Assembly: GCF_945859685.1 (NCBI RefSeq) | Contig: NC_079148.1 | Location: 142,659,133-142,723,132, forward strand | Length of the DNA stretch: 64,000 nucleotides | Source of the DNA: Eupeodes corollae | Taxonomy: Eukaryota; Arthropoda; Insecta; Diptera; Syrphidae | Direction of reading: 5' to 3' | In this document: one piece after another, positions 1-9,744 of the stretch | Layout: each line of letters opens with the position of its first letter | How positions within the stretch are numbered: the stretch's first letter is position 1 | Notes under the pieces: model-generated | Seen by the model: the letters and a program-made list of their open reading frames with translations, nothing else | Database searches by the model: none | What the model was told of the DNA's origin: nothing | Made by a program: the position numbers and the translations under genes

Positions 1-120
1 TTGCTATGTTTCCAAAAAAGGTTTATCTCAGTTTAGAATAGATAAATCTCAACTGGATTCAGGTACATAAAGAATTGAGGCGAGCTTCAAGCTCGCTTCA
101 ACACCACATGTTAATGTAAA

Positions 121-1368
121 GGGTGATTTTTTTGAGGTTAGGATTTTCATGCATTAGTATTTGACAGATCACGCGGGATTTCAGACATGGTGTCAAAGAG
201 AAAGATGCTCAGTATGCTTTGACATTTCATCATGAATAGACTTACTAACGAGGAACGCTTGAAAATCATTGAATTTTATTACCAAAATCAGTGTTCGGTT
301 CGAAATGTGTTTCGCGCTTTACGTCCGATTTATGGTCTACATAATCGACCAAGTGAGCAAACAATTAATTCGATTGTGACCAAGTTTCGCACTCAGTTTA
401 CTTTATTGGACATTAAACCAACCACACGAATGCGTACAGTGCGTACAGAAGAGAATATTGCGTCTGTTTCTGAGAGTGTTGCTGAAGACCGTGAAATGTC
501 GATTCGTCGCCGTTCGCAGCAATTGGGTTTGTGTTATTCGACCACATGGAAGATTGTACGCAAAGATCTTGGTGTAAAACTGTATAAAATACAGCTCGTG
601 CAAGAACTGAAGCCGAACGATCTGCCACAACGTCGAATTTTCAGTGAATGGGCCCTAGAAAAGTTGGCAGAAAATCCGCTTTTTTATCGACAAATTTTGT
701 TAAGCGATAGGCTCATTTCTGGTTGAATGGCTACGTAAATAAGCAAAATTGCAGCATTTGGAGTGAAGAGCAACCAGAAGCCGTTTGGTGTGGTTTGTAC
801 GCTGGTGGAATCAAAGATGCTGTTGGACTCAACGTTACGGTGAATGGCGATCGCTATCGTTCAATGCTAACAAACTTTTTGTTGCCAAAAATGGAAGAAC
901 TGAACTTGGTTGACATGTGGTTTCAACAAGATGGCGGTACATGCCACACAGCTCGCGATTCTATGGCCATTTTGAGGTAAAACTTCGGAGAACAATTCAT
1001 CTGAAGGAATGGACCGGTAAGTTGGCCACCAAGATCATGCGATTTGACGCCTTTAGACTATTTTGTGTGGGGCTACGTCAAGTCTAAAGTCTACACAAAT
1101 AAGTCAGCAACTATTCCAGCTTTGGAAGACAACATTTCCGAAGAAATTCGGGCTATTCCGGCCGAAATGCTCGAAAAAGTTACCCAAAATTGGACTTTCC
1201 GAATGGACCACCTAAGACGCAGCCGCGGTCAACATTTAAATGAAATTATCTTCAAAAAGTAAATGTCATGGACCAATCTAACGTTTCAAATAAAGAATCG
1301 ATGAGATTTTGCAAATTGTATGCGTTTTTTTTTTTTTTTAAGTTCTCAAGCTCTTAAAAAATCACTGT
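121..1368 (+). mobile_element. DD41D (rosa-like) mariner transposon, nearly full length
   Basis: An IS630/Tc1/mariner-superfamily DNA transposon of about 1.25 kb. The left end (GGGTGATTTTTTTGAGG at 121) and the reverse complement of the right end (AGTGATTTTTTAAGAGC, ending about 1368) form imperfect terminal inverted repeats. It encloses one broken transposase. In the third catalytic block the spacing between QQD and PLD is 41 residues when read through the stops, which is the DD41D spacing of the rosa group. Seen directly: ends, coding blocks, lesions. The family name rests on knowledge of that spacing. A partial second copy lies at 3062-3891. Confidence 0.8.
232..1262 (+). pseudogene. Broken mariner (DD41D) transposase
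   Basis: The start ATG at 232 opens 164 residues carrying the N-terminal helix-turn-helix DNA-binding part and run up to the first catalytic Asp (LLSD). A one-base loss near 709 throws the frame; the next piece (723-980) continues NGYVNKQNC through the second catalytic block FQQDGGTCHTAR. Two in-frame stops (about 978 and 1002) precede the last block (WPPRSCDLTPLDYF) that runs to 1262. No active transposase can be made. The protein would cut and paste the element at TA dinucleotides; here it is a relic, though the low number of lesions suggests a fairly recent insertion. Confidence 0.85.
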
Positions 1369-1527
1369 TTAGTAGTCTACGAACAAACCCCATTTTTTAA
1401 AATTTTTTATTATTATTTTGACAGATCTTCTTTCAGTTGTACCAATTTTTAAATACAAAAATCTGACCACTTCGGATTGTTTTGTTGGGAATTTCTCACT
1501 TTACTATATATGAAATGCGAACAAAAC

Positions 1528-1677
1528 GCACGTAATATTATTATTCTTTTGTCAAAATGTATCTTTAATTTCTCGAGTCCGTTAATCCACCTTTTCTAAC
1601 CCAACTCTCAGATGGGCTCATTAATTAATCATCAGTTACATGAGCAGACGTTTACACTAGCAGTCGCCGCTGCCACA
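1528..1677 (-). repeat. LTR-like block of the gypsy element (3' copy)
   Basis: About 150 bp matching 6203-6368 with small indels (for example an extra TATTATATGAAT stretch in the other copy). On the minus strand it begins TGTGGCAGCGGCGACTGC directly after the integrase-end coding block, the usual place for a 3' LTR. The exact outer end is not certain. Confidence 0.65.
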
Positions 1678-1683
1678 TCTCCC

Positions 1684-1884
1684 TTTCTTTTGTATAGATG
1701 GGAATCATCATCGTTGGCTGAGAGGTCAAAGTCATCATAGCGACCTGGCACTCTTTTGAAACGTCTGGGACGTGTGGGTTTTTCAACTGTCATTTCTTGA
1801 AAACTGCCATCTGCGTTATTATCTTCTGACATATCCAAACTCTCTGCAGCTGGTGTTGATAACGGCAATACCTTTTTCAAAAAA
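1684..1884 (-). pseudogene. C-terminal end of gypsy integrase, distal fragment
   Basis: Reads FLKKVLPLSTPA... then an acidic stretch and a basic tail (RPRRFKRVPGRYDDFD), a composition typical of the end of gypsy-type pol proteins. It continues the fragment at 4834-4638: that fragment ends FLFDRNVA at 4638 and this one starts at the other side of the inserted repeat. The coding frame would be restored simply by removing the insert, which fixes the time order: gypsy first, repeat second. Confidence 0.65.
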
Positions 1885-2099
1885 GAGGCTGGGATGCGAC
1901 CCACACTGATAACTTCCCATCCCGTCTGTCGATTTGTCTTGCTTAAAAGTTTGTCTATATGTACTAGTATCAATTTTACCAAATTTGCGTACCTACTATT
2001 TTTTATAGATTTTATTTTTTATGAAAAAACGGACCGTTGGATTTTTATATAAAAATCACTGAATATCGAAAACAATATTTTCTGTAAAATAAAATAAGT

Positions 2100-3061
2100 T
2101 TGAAGCCAATATTTTTAATTTTTGAAAAGCTATTTGAGTCGAAAGTAAATTTTTACCAAGTTTAAGTATTGTTTTTTTTAGAGTTTTATTTTTTGTAAAA
2201 AAACCGTCAATTCGATTTTCTTCAAAATTCTATCGAATGTTGAAAAAAATATTTTCTATAAGATAAAAGTAGTTTGAAGCCAATATTTTATAGATTTGAA
2301 AAGATATTTGAGTCGAAAATCAATTTTTACCAACTTTTGTTAAATTTTTTTTTAGGTATTTAATTTTTTGTACAAAAACTATCAATTCGATTTTTTTCAA
2401 AATTTTACTAAATGTTAACAACAATATTTTTTTAAAGATAAAAGTAGTTAAAAGCCAATATCTACAATTTTTGAAAAGATATTTGAGTCGAAAATCAATT
2501 TTTACCAACTTTTATAATTTTTTTTTTAAGGTTTTTATTTTTTGTAAAAAAAACTGTCAATTTGATTTTTCTCAACATCTTTCAGAATGCTTAAAACAAT
2601 ATTTCTTATAAGACAAAATAAGTTTGAAGTCTAACTTTCAAGTTTTTGAAAAGATATTTGAATCCATATTCAATTTTTACCAACTTTTGTTAATTTTTGT
2701 TCGGTTTTTCAATTTTTTATAAAAAAATTGTCAATTCGATTTTGTTCAAAATTTTACTGAATGTTGACAACAATATTTTTTGAAAGATAAAAGTAAATTA
2801 AAGCCAATATCTCAAAGTTTTGAAAAGATATTTGAGTCGAAAATCAATTTTTACCAACTTTTATTAATTTTTTTTTTAGGTTTTTATTTTTTGTAAAAAA
2901 AACTTTCAATTCGATTTTTTTCAAAATTTTACTGAATGTTGAAAACAGTATTTCTTATAAGACAAAATAAGTTTGAAGTCTAACTTTCAAGTTTTTGAAA
3001 AGATATTTGAATCCATATTCAATTTTTACCAACTTTTGTTAATTTTTGTTCGGTTTTTCAA
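2100..3061 (+). repeat. Tandem array of about 175-bp AT-rich units
   Basis: The landmark TTTGAAAAG(A/C)TATTTGA recurs at 2121, 2295, 2470, 2645, 2819 and 2994, giving spacings of 174, 175, 175, 174 and 175 bp. Each unit also carries AAAACTGTCAATTCGATTTT, a GTTGAAAACAATATTT-type segment, a AAGTTTGAAGCCAATATT-type segment and CAATTTTTACCAACTTTT. Units differ by scattered substitutions, so the array is not a very recent amplification. Confidence 0.85.
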
Positions 3062-3891
3062 TTTTTATCGACAAATTTTGTTAAGCGATAGGCTCATTTC
3101 TGGTTGAATGGCTACGTAAATAAGCAAAATTGCAGCATTTGGAGTGAAGAGCAACCAGAAGCCGTTTGGTGTGGTTTGTACGCTGGTGGAATCAAAGATG
3201 CTGTTGGACTCAACGTTACGGTGAATGGCGATCGCTATCGTTCAATGCTAACAAACTTTTTGTTGCCAAAAATGGAAGAACTGAACTTGGTTGACATGTG
3301 GTTTCAACAAGATGGCGGTACATGCCACACAGCTCGCGATTCTATGGCCATTTTGAGGTAAAACTTCGGAGAACAATTCATCTGAAGGAATGGACCGGTA
3401 AGTTGGCCACCAAGATCATGCGATTTGACGCCTTTAGACTATTTTGTGTGGGGCTACGTCAAGTCTAAAGTCTACACAAATAAGTCAGCAACTATTCCAG
3501 CTTTGGAAGACAACATTTCCGAAGAAATTCGGGCTATTCCGGCCGAAATGCTCGAAAAAGTTACCCAAAATTGGACTTTCCGAATGGACCACCTAAGACG
3601 CAGCCGCGGTCAACATTTAAATGAAATTATCTTCAAAAAGTAAATGTCATGGACCAATCTAACGTTTCAAATAAAGAATCGATGAGATTTTGCAAATTGT
3701 ATGCGTTTTTTTTTTTTTTTAAGTTCTCAAGCTCTTAAAAAATCACTGTTTAGTAGTCTACGAACAAACCCCATTTTTTAAAATTTTTTATTATTATTTT
3801 GACAGATCTTCTTTCAGTTGTACCAATTTTTAAATACAAAAATCTGACCACTTCGGATTGTTTTGTTGGGAATTTCTCACTTTACTATATA
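3062..3891 (+). repeat. 830-bp duplicate of the 3' half of the mariner plus its right flank
   Basis: Bases 3062-3891 repeat 681-1510 with a constant offset of 2381. I saw no mismatch: the same stop codons, the same 15-base T-run and the same 142 bp of flank beyond the mariner right end (1369-1510) are present. The duplicate carries transposase pieces at 3104-3361 and 3425-3643. It lies inside the 175-bp array of copy A. Because the flank travelled with it, it did not arrive by transposition. Confidence 0.9.
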
Positions 3892-4637
3892 CTATAATTT
3901 TACTGAATGTTGAAAACAGTATTTCTTATAAGATAAAATGAGCTTCAATCCTAAATTTTAAGGTTTTGAAAAGATATTTGAATCGATATTTAATTTTTAC
4001 GAACTTTTAGTAATGTTTTTTTTAGATTTTTATTTTTTATAAAAAAAACTGTCAATTCGATTTTTCTCAAAATTTTATCAGATTTCAAAAACATTATTCT
4101 CCGTTGCTCAAAATTGTTTCGGAGATGAAATCATATGTTAGTCGTTAAATTTAGGAGGTGACACATTTTTTTTCAGTTTTTTTGATTTAGAAAAAAAACC
4201 GTTAGATAGATTTTTTTCAAAAAATATACTTCTTTGAGATCACGTTACAGTTTATTATATAAAATTTAATTCAAGTTTCTAGCATTTTTGGTTCGTAAGA
4301 TATTTAGGGTTAACCAAAATTTTCACCTTTTTTTAAACTGCTATGGTAAAAAAAACCACCCACGCAATTTTCTTGAGAGCCCTTTCTGCAGCTTTCTGCC
4401 TTATTATCTGTATAACAAAATTTATTTGAAGTCGATATCTCTTCTAGTTCTTGAGCTATGGACGACGAAAAAAACGTCGCTAACGTACGGACGTACGAAC
4501 GTACGTACACACGCACGCACAGACATCTTTCTAAAAATCTTTTATTTCGACTCTAGGAACCTTGAAACGTCGAGAAATGTCAAAATTTTCAATTTGACAA
4601 ATCGGACCCATTACAATAACTTCCTATGGGAAGTTAA

Positions 4638-4834
4638 TAAGCAACATTTCTGTCGAAAAGAAAACCTGAACCTTTATCTTCTATAATTACCTTTGGTCCA
4701 GTTCTGTTAAAAACCGTAAACTCGTTAGGTTGGAAAGAGTGTCTTAATCCGTAACGGCTCTGTACCTTTGGCCAACACCGTTTCCCCAACATCAATCTCA
4801 GACTCTTTAGAGTGGGGTTTAGAATCTTCACTTT
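4638..4834 (-). pseudogene. Gypsy integrase C-terminal fragment, proximal part
   Basis: Minus-strand reading gives SRYGLRHSFQPNEFTVFN and then a KVIIEDKGSGFLFDRNVA block, the kind of sequence found near the end of gypsy integrases. It stops where copy A of the satellite-carrying element begins and resumes at 1884. Fragment only; upstream integrase core and RNase H are missing. Confidence 0.6.
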
Positions 4835-4937
4835 CCTTTGTCCGACAACACACTCTTTAATTCTGCAAAAGCCTTTTCATGTTGAGAATGTCAGTCAAAT
4901 TTCACTTTGGATTTGATTTACTGTCGTAACGGGGTTG

Positions 4938-5237
4938 CTATTTGCGAAAACTTCGTAGCTCTTTAGCAGTTCGAGGTATTCTGAACTCTTTAATCGATGA
5001 TATTTTGTCGGGGGAAGGTCTTATACCCTCGGCAGATATAATGTGCCCTAGAAACACTATTTCGTCCATTGAGAATTTGCATTTGGCATCCTTAAGTCTG
5101 TGAAGGAAATCCTCGAATGTTGATATTAGGTGGTATGCGCGTTTAATTGCCAAGCTTGCAACCAAAAGCAATGTCCACTCGCTAAAATCGTTCACTTTTT
5201 CGATTATATCCATAGCCAAAAGTGACCTCCAGAACAT
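4938..5237 (-). pseudogene. Gypsy reverse transcriptase fragment
   Basis: 99 residues containing the FLGHIISAEGI motif followed by PSPDKISSIKEF and a K-ELRSF block, the palm/thumb junction that is very well conserved in Ty3/gypsy reverse transcriptases. Upstream fingers and the catalytic YxDD block are not seen in frame, and the coding sequence breaks just after ELRSF where the next conserved residues would be LGL. A remnant. Confidence 0.8.
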
Positions 5238-5334
5238 TTAAAGAATTAGAATTCTTAAGGTAACCTTTAAAGTCGTATTCTGATTTTAGTTTACTTTCAA
5301 ATGTTGTCGCTTTAATTGTTCATAAGTTGCATTG

Positions 5335-5664
5335 TCAATTAAATTTCTTCTTGTCAACAAGCATTTCAGTTAAAACACCTCCAATACGAACTAACACCAT
5401 TTCATCTCGATCATCTGCGTTGACTATAAAATTTAGATTTTTGTTGAGGAAGATATCATCTACGTTATTAACTTTCTGAAACTTGTTGCGCCTGTCAGTC
5501 ACAGTTTTATTTCTCTTCCGTTTTCTCTCGTTCAGGTAAAGTTTTGTTTGACATTTAATCTCCAAATGATTTGGTTTTTCACATCTACTGCATTCTTTGC
5601 CAAGTTCAGGACATTTTGAATCATTATTTTGGTGACTCTTTGCCCCACAGCGCGTACAGTCCAT
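5335..5664 (-). pseudogene. Gypsy gag zinc knuckles and protease start
   Basis: 109 residues. The second knuckle CSRCEKPNHLEIKC is a perfect C-x2-C-x4-H-x4-C zinc knuckle; the first (CTRCGAKSH...C) is looser. A lysine/arginine-rich linker follows, then VLVRIGGVLTEMLVD, which matches the entry to the retropepsin domain, although the catalytic D-S/T-G triad is not preserved in this stretch. The reading frame stops shortly afterwards. Confidence 0.7.
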
Positions 5665-5693
5665 TCTTGTTTTCGGGTTAGTTTGAATTCTAT

Positions 5694-6190
5694 TTACATC
5701 AGAAATCTCTTCAGAATTATTACCATGAACAGTCTTTGATATTTTACAGCCTGATAAGAATTTACCATTCTCATAGCATCATCTAAAGTCAAGCTTTCTT
5801 TTTTTAGTAACTTTTCGCGTAAATCCTGTGGAGCCAGGAGAATTGTCTTGTCTTTAACGCTGATTTCGTGGCTTTCGGTTTCACTTTTACTAAATTTACA
5901 ACGGCCAGCCTGTTCTTGTGCTCTTAGTAAACATTTACCAAGAGATTCACCCGCTGCAGGTTTAAGGGTCCAAAAATTGATTTCTCTCGAATGCGTCATG
6001 TTGTTTTGGTGCGAAATATTCACAAAGTTTTTCTATTAATATGCCGTAAGGGTCAACACCTTTTTCTTTATCTTCTGCAACATGTTCTCCAGGTATTGTA
6101 TAGAACACATTCTGAACACCTGGTCCTGCCTTTGCAAGGAAAATGTTTTTAAGTCGAGTCTTATCAGTTATCTCATTTGCTGCCGCAATT
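5694..6190 (-). pseudogene. Gypsy gag fragment
   Basis: From about 6190 the minus strand reads NEITDKTRLKNIFLAKAGPG, later PYGILIEKLCEYFAPKQ, then after a frame change FWTLKPAAGESLGKCLLRAQ, CKF and an LREKLLKKESLTLDDAM block. This is the capsid-like part of gag in gypsy elements. At least one frameshift (near 5960) is present, and the N-terminus is replaced by LTR-like sequence at about 6200. Confidence 0.65.
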
Positions 6191-6202
6191 AAATCAAAAA
6201 TT

Positions 6203-6368
6203 TAAAACGTAATATTATTATCTATTCTTTTATCAAAATGTATATTTTATTTCTCGAGTCCGTTAATATTATATGAATCCATCTATTCTAACCCAACTCT
6301 CAGATGGGCTCATTAAATAATCATCAGTTACATGAGCAGACGTTTACACTAGCAGTCGCCGCTGCCAC
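6203..6368 (-). repeat. LTR-like block of the gypsy element (5' copy)
   Basis: Shares with 1528-1677 the start TGTGGCAGCGGCGACTGC (minus strand), the TGAGCAGACGTTTACACT stretch and the TTTCTCGAGTCCGTTAAT stretch (plus-strand spelling). It abuts mid-gag without a leader or primer binding site, so a deletion has removed the 5' leader and gag start. Confidence 0.65.
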
Positions 6369-7803
6369 ATTCTTCTCAACATTGCAAAATTTTGCAATTT
6401 AAAATTGCTTCATTTGACGTCTACTGTCTTCTTTAAAAAAAAGATTTCATTGCCATTTTGGAGAGAAGTGATTCAGAAAATGCCACTAGTCCCTTTATGT
6501 ATAATAAAAAGTGTGTTTCTGTATTCTGGTTTTATTTTGTAGTATTTCTAAGAAAGGCTATTTTCATAGCCTCTAGAGTGGTTTAAATTTTTAAAGCCCC
6601 TATTCATCGAGTAAACTTCACTAGACTTATTTTTTATTTAATAAGTCTTCAAATACAAGTTCCTTGACAGAACTCCTGTAAACATTAAATTCACTTAGTT
6701 AAGTGGAAATATCCAATTTACCACCTCTCTATTCTATTGCAAATTTATTTCTTGAAATATAACTCTTACAAATTTAAAAAAAAAACTTGGCTGACTAGTG
6801 ACTGGATCATCAAAATTATAAAAAACATTATTAATCCTTTAGATCTGGTGTCAGAAAAAATGGAAAAGAGAAAAACTGGGCGTGGTATCCACCTCCCATA
6901 CCTTCTTACCACATTAAAGTAATTTGCAATAATGACATGTAATACACTTCTGATTTCTACAAATTTTGAACAGTAGGGACTTATGCGTATTAATCTTGAA
7001 AATCTGAGATTTGAAACTTAAGCCATTATGTAGGAAAATGCTTTAATATCACTCTGATTAACTAAAATAATGTTTAACCATTTCTAGACCTCATTTTTTG
7101 TTTACCGAAGACTCATTACTCTGGTTTTTTGTATACTACAAAATTTGACTTCATTTTCTTACAGGTATTTGTGTTTAAGGTTATTTATCTTTACGTTAAG
7201 CAAATAGCGTAAGTCAAATGAAATAAAATGCCTGGTACAGCAAAATACATAGAACCTTAAAACTGATTTTAAAAAAAACACATTTTGAAGTCATTAGAAG
7301 ACCTAGCAGCTTTTTTGACTTCTTGTCAAAAATATATGCAGAAGAATTGGATACATTATACAATATCGATTATTACTCGCATTATCATTTGAACATTTCG
7401 AATCGATAAACGTGATGTGAGCGACACTTTACCATCATTATCAGAGCTTATGTCAGAATATGTGTCATTTTGAAGTTGGTGTGGTTTAAATTTAAACGTA
7501 CACAATATACCAGTATACTGTCAACCACATAATATACATTATAATATGTAATATCATTAAGTTGGTGTAATAATCAGATAATCACGTACCATGTGCCATT
7601 ATGTTAACTTTGCTTTTCTTTTTTCTATGCAGTTTGTTCTTTTTCATGTCATTCAGGCTAAAATCACAAAAGAACACAGCTATAGCCAAAATAATAGGAA
7701 CATATCTTACTTCTTAAATTAACTGTTTTCTCATTCGAGTAAAGCTTAAATATCGTGAAGTAAGTTGAAGTTCTGTCAGAACGTTATTTAATGTCACACA
7801 GAT
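6369..7803. other. No supportable feature
   Basis: AT-rich sequence with only short open frames (for example 6737-6922) that show no recognisable domain or codon structure. No repeats shared with the rest of the window were seen. Confidence 0.5.
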
Positions 7804-8052
7804 GGAGCTTCCGTTTGGAGTCACATTACGTTCTTTTCCTTACGATTGTCAAACGAAACATGAGGTCGAAGCTCCATTGTGATAGCATGCATTGAGTTCA
7901 GATAATTGAACTATCCTGTAAAAATATGTAAACAAACAAAATATTTGCTCTTTGGAGGTATGAAATAATAGAAATGTCATTCAAAGCAACCTCGAAGCAG
8001 TCCTACCGTAACGCAGACGAAGCCGAAGCTGAAGCGTCTTTGTGATTCAGCC
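7804..8052 (-). repeat. MITE family 1, copy a (rearranged)
   Basis: The right part (about 7900-8052) has the orientation of copy d and ends in the family terminal sequence GTGATTCAGCC. The left part (7804-7900, GAGCTTCCGTTTGGAGTCAC...) has the opposite orientation, that of copies b and c. The switch lies at the palindromic GTTCAGATAATTGAACT. The left terminal repeat is missing. Confidence 0.75.
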
Positions 8053-8548
8053 ATTACTTCTCTTGGTTGAACGATTGATTACTTTTTGTTGATAATAGAA
8101 TAATTGGCAAATTTTTCCTATACAAATATTGCCCTAAGAAGGTGTTCTTATCAGGATAACGACACTAGGTTTATTGTAATGTTAACAAAGCTTTGATTTC
8201 AAAAGAATAGCATGTCTTGATTGATATTCTTAAAAACTGGACGTGAGGCTCATCGAGAATCTGTTCATTGCGCTCAAGAGAAAAGTAGCATTAAGCTTCT
8301 CACAACACGAATCTTTGGAGAATTGTCACAGACATTTGGTATCCAATTGTTCAAGAAACGTGCCAATACCTTCAATATGCCAAAGTACGAGTCACATTGA
8401 AGATTTAAAAAGGAGATGTGTGCGTACATTGGTTTTTAAGTCTTGAACAAACAGGGAAAGTTAGAGTGTGGTAAGGAATTCTACATTCGCTTATTACGGC
8501 TAGGGAGCGTATCTATAATTCACAGTACGACCAAATTTAAAAAAAAAA
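8053..8548. other. Unassigned sequence
   Basis: A 67-codon frame at 8243-8446 shows no domain I recognise. Could be old transposon debris since it directly precedes a satellite-carrying element copy. Confidence 0.3.
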
Positions 8549-9577
8549 GAGGATGGGATGCGGCCCACACTGATAACTTCCCATCCCGTCTGTCGAGTTT
8601 ATTTGCTTAAAAGTTTGTAGGTTTTCATGTTGGGTTTAAAAAGTTGTCAGTTAAATTATTCTTAAAATTTTTAAAACTACCAACAATTTTTTTACATATC
8701 AAAAAATAGTTTAGTTTGAAAATCTCGTTTTGTAAAATAGATTTTTAGTCGAGAACAATTTTTTAAAATTTTAGTACCATTTGTTAAATTTTACAATTGG
8801 ATGAATAAAATTAATTTGAGAGATATCAAGAACCGAACATCAATTTTTACCAAATTTGCGTACTGGTTTTTGTAGATTTTATTTTTTTTATGAAAAAAAG
8901 GACTTTTGGATTTAAAAAAAAACTTCTGAATATCGAAAGCAATATTTTCTGTGAAAAAAAAAGGTTTGAAGACAATATTTTTAATTTTTGAAAAGCTATA
9001 CGAGTCGAAAGTAAATTTTTACCAAGTTTTAGTATTGTGTTTTATTTTTTTATAAAAAAAAAACAGTCAATTAGATTTTTCTCAAAATTTAACTGAATAT
9101 TAACAACAGTATTTTTTAAAAGATAAAAGTAGTTTAAATCCAATATATCAAAGTTTTGAAAAGATATTTAAGTCCAAAATTAATTTTTACCAACTTTTAT
9201 TATTTTGTTTTGTTTTTTGTAAAAAAAACTGTCAATTCGATTTTTCTCAAAAATGTTCCAAATGTTGAAAACGATATATCTTATAAGTAAAAATTAGTTG
9301 GAAGGCATTACGTCAATTTTTTGAAAAGACATTTGTGTCGAAAATCAATTATTACCAGCTTTTGTTAAATTTTCCCTTAAGTCTGTCAAACTAAAACTGT
9401 CAATTCGATTTTTCTCAAAATTTTACTAGATGTAAAAAAACGTTTTTTTCGTTGCACAAAATTGTTTTGGACATGAAATCATTTTTTATTCATACAATTT
9501 TCGAGGTGACAATTTTTTTTTTTTCAGTTTTTATGATTTATAAAAAAGACCTTGAAACGTCGAAAAATGTCAAAATC
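8549..9577 (+). repeat. Satellite-carrying repeat element, copy B (internally deleted)
   Basis: Begins GAGGATGGGATGCGGCCCAC with the family TAACTTCCCATCCCGTCTG block, then three or more tandem units and the GTTGCACAAAATTGTTTTGG domain. It jumps from the TTTATGATTTATAAAAAA segment straight to GACCTTGAAACGTCG, so the conserved minus-strand frame and the minisatellite are deleted. Its end is overlapped by the separate tail at 11632. Confidence 0.75.
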
Positions 9578-9744
9578 TAAGACGATAAAGAAGGGTTTGC
9601 AAAAAATCTACGAGCAGTATTGCCATCGTTTGAATTTCCGCCACCTTGTTTTGGCTTGTCAACTATCAATCCAATGGTTTTGAAGTCTACTTGTATTCGT
9701 TTTTTTTTGGCGTCCAAAAGAGGTTTTTCAATATTTCCGGTTCG

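Larger units (their letters stand above)
1885..4637 (+). repeat. Satellite-carrying repeat element, copy A (longest)
   Basis: Starts GAGGCTGGGATGCGACCC after an A-run, ends CTATGGGAAGTTAA. An 11-bp sequence TAACTTCCCAT (1910-1920) is the inverted repeat of ATGGGAAGTTA (4626-4636). Inside is an array of AT-rich units of about 175 bp, then a non-tandem 3' domain (GTTGCTCAAAATTG region, then the block ending in an ACGTACGG-type minisatellite at about 4485-4515). The copy is interrupted by an 830-bp duplicate of the mariner (3062-3891). It sits inside gypsy integrase sequence. I do not recognise the family. No transposase-like protein is visible in it. Confidence 0.75.
1528..6368 (-). mobile_element. 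Degenerate Ty3/gypsy LTR retrotransposon
   Basis: Pieces in minus-strand order: LTR-like block 6368-6203, gag 6190-5694, zinc knuckles and start of protease 5664-5335, part of reverse transcriptase 5237-4938, integrase C-terminal part 4834-4638, its continuation 1884-1684, then a second LTR-like block about 1677-1528. The two LTR-like blocks share long near-identical stretches, including the CAGATGGGCTCATTAA segment on the plus strand. RNase H, most of integrase and most of reverse transcriptase are deleted, and the 5' LTR-like block is joined directly to mid-gag. The element is further split by the satellite-carrying repeat (1885-4637). It is dead. Confidence 0.75.

Noticed and set aside
2320..2508. 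62-codon minus-strand frame in the satellite array
   Set aside because: Low-complexity Lys/Phe/Leu frame generated by the AT-rich tandem units.
1885..4637. Helitron as identity of the satellite-carrying element, because of the 3' hairpin
   Set aside because: No 5' TC / 3' CTRR ends, no insertion between A and T in the copies examined, and ends show an inverted repeat.
8243..8446. 67-codon plus-strand frame
   Set aside because: No recognisable domain, no neighbours that support it.
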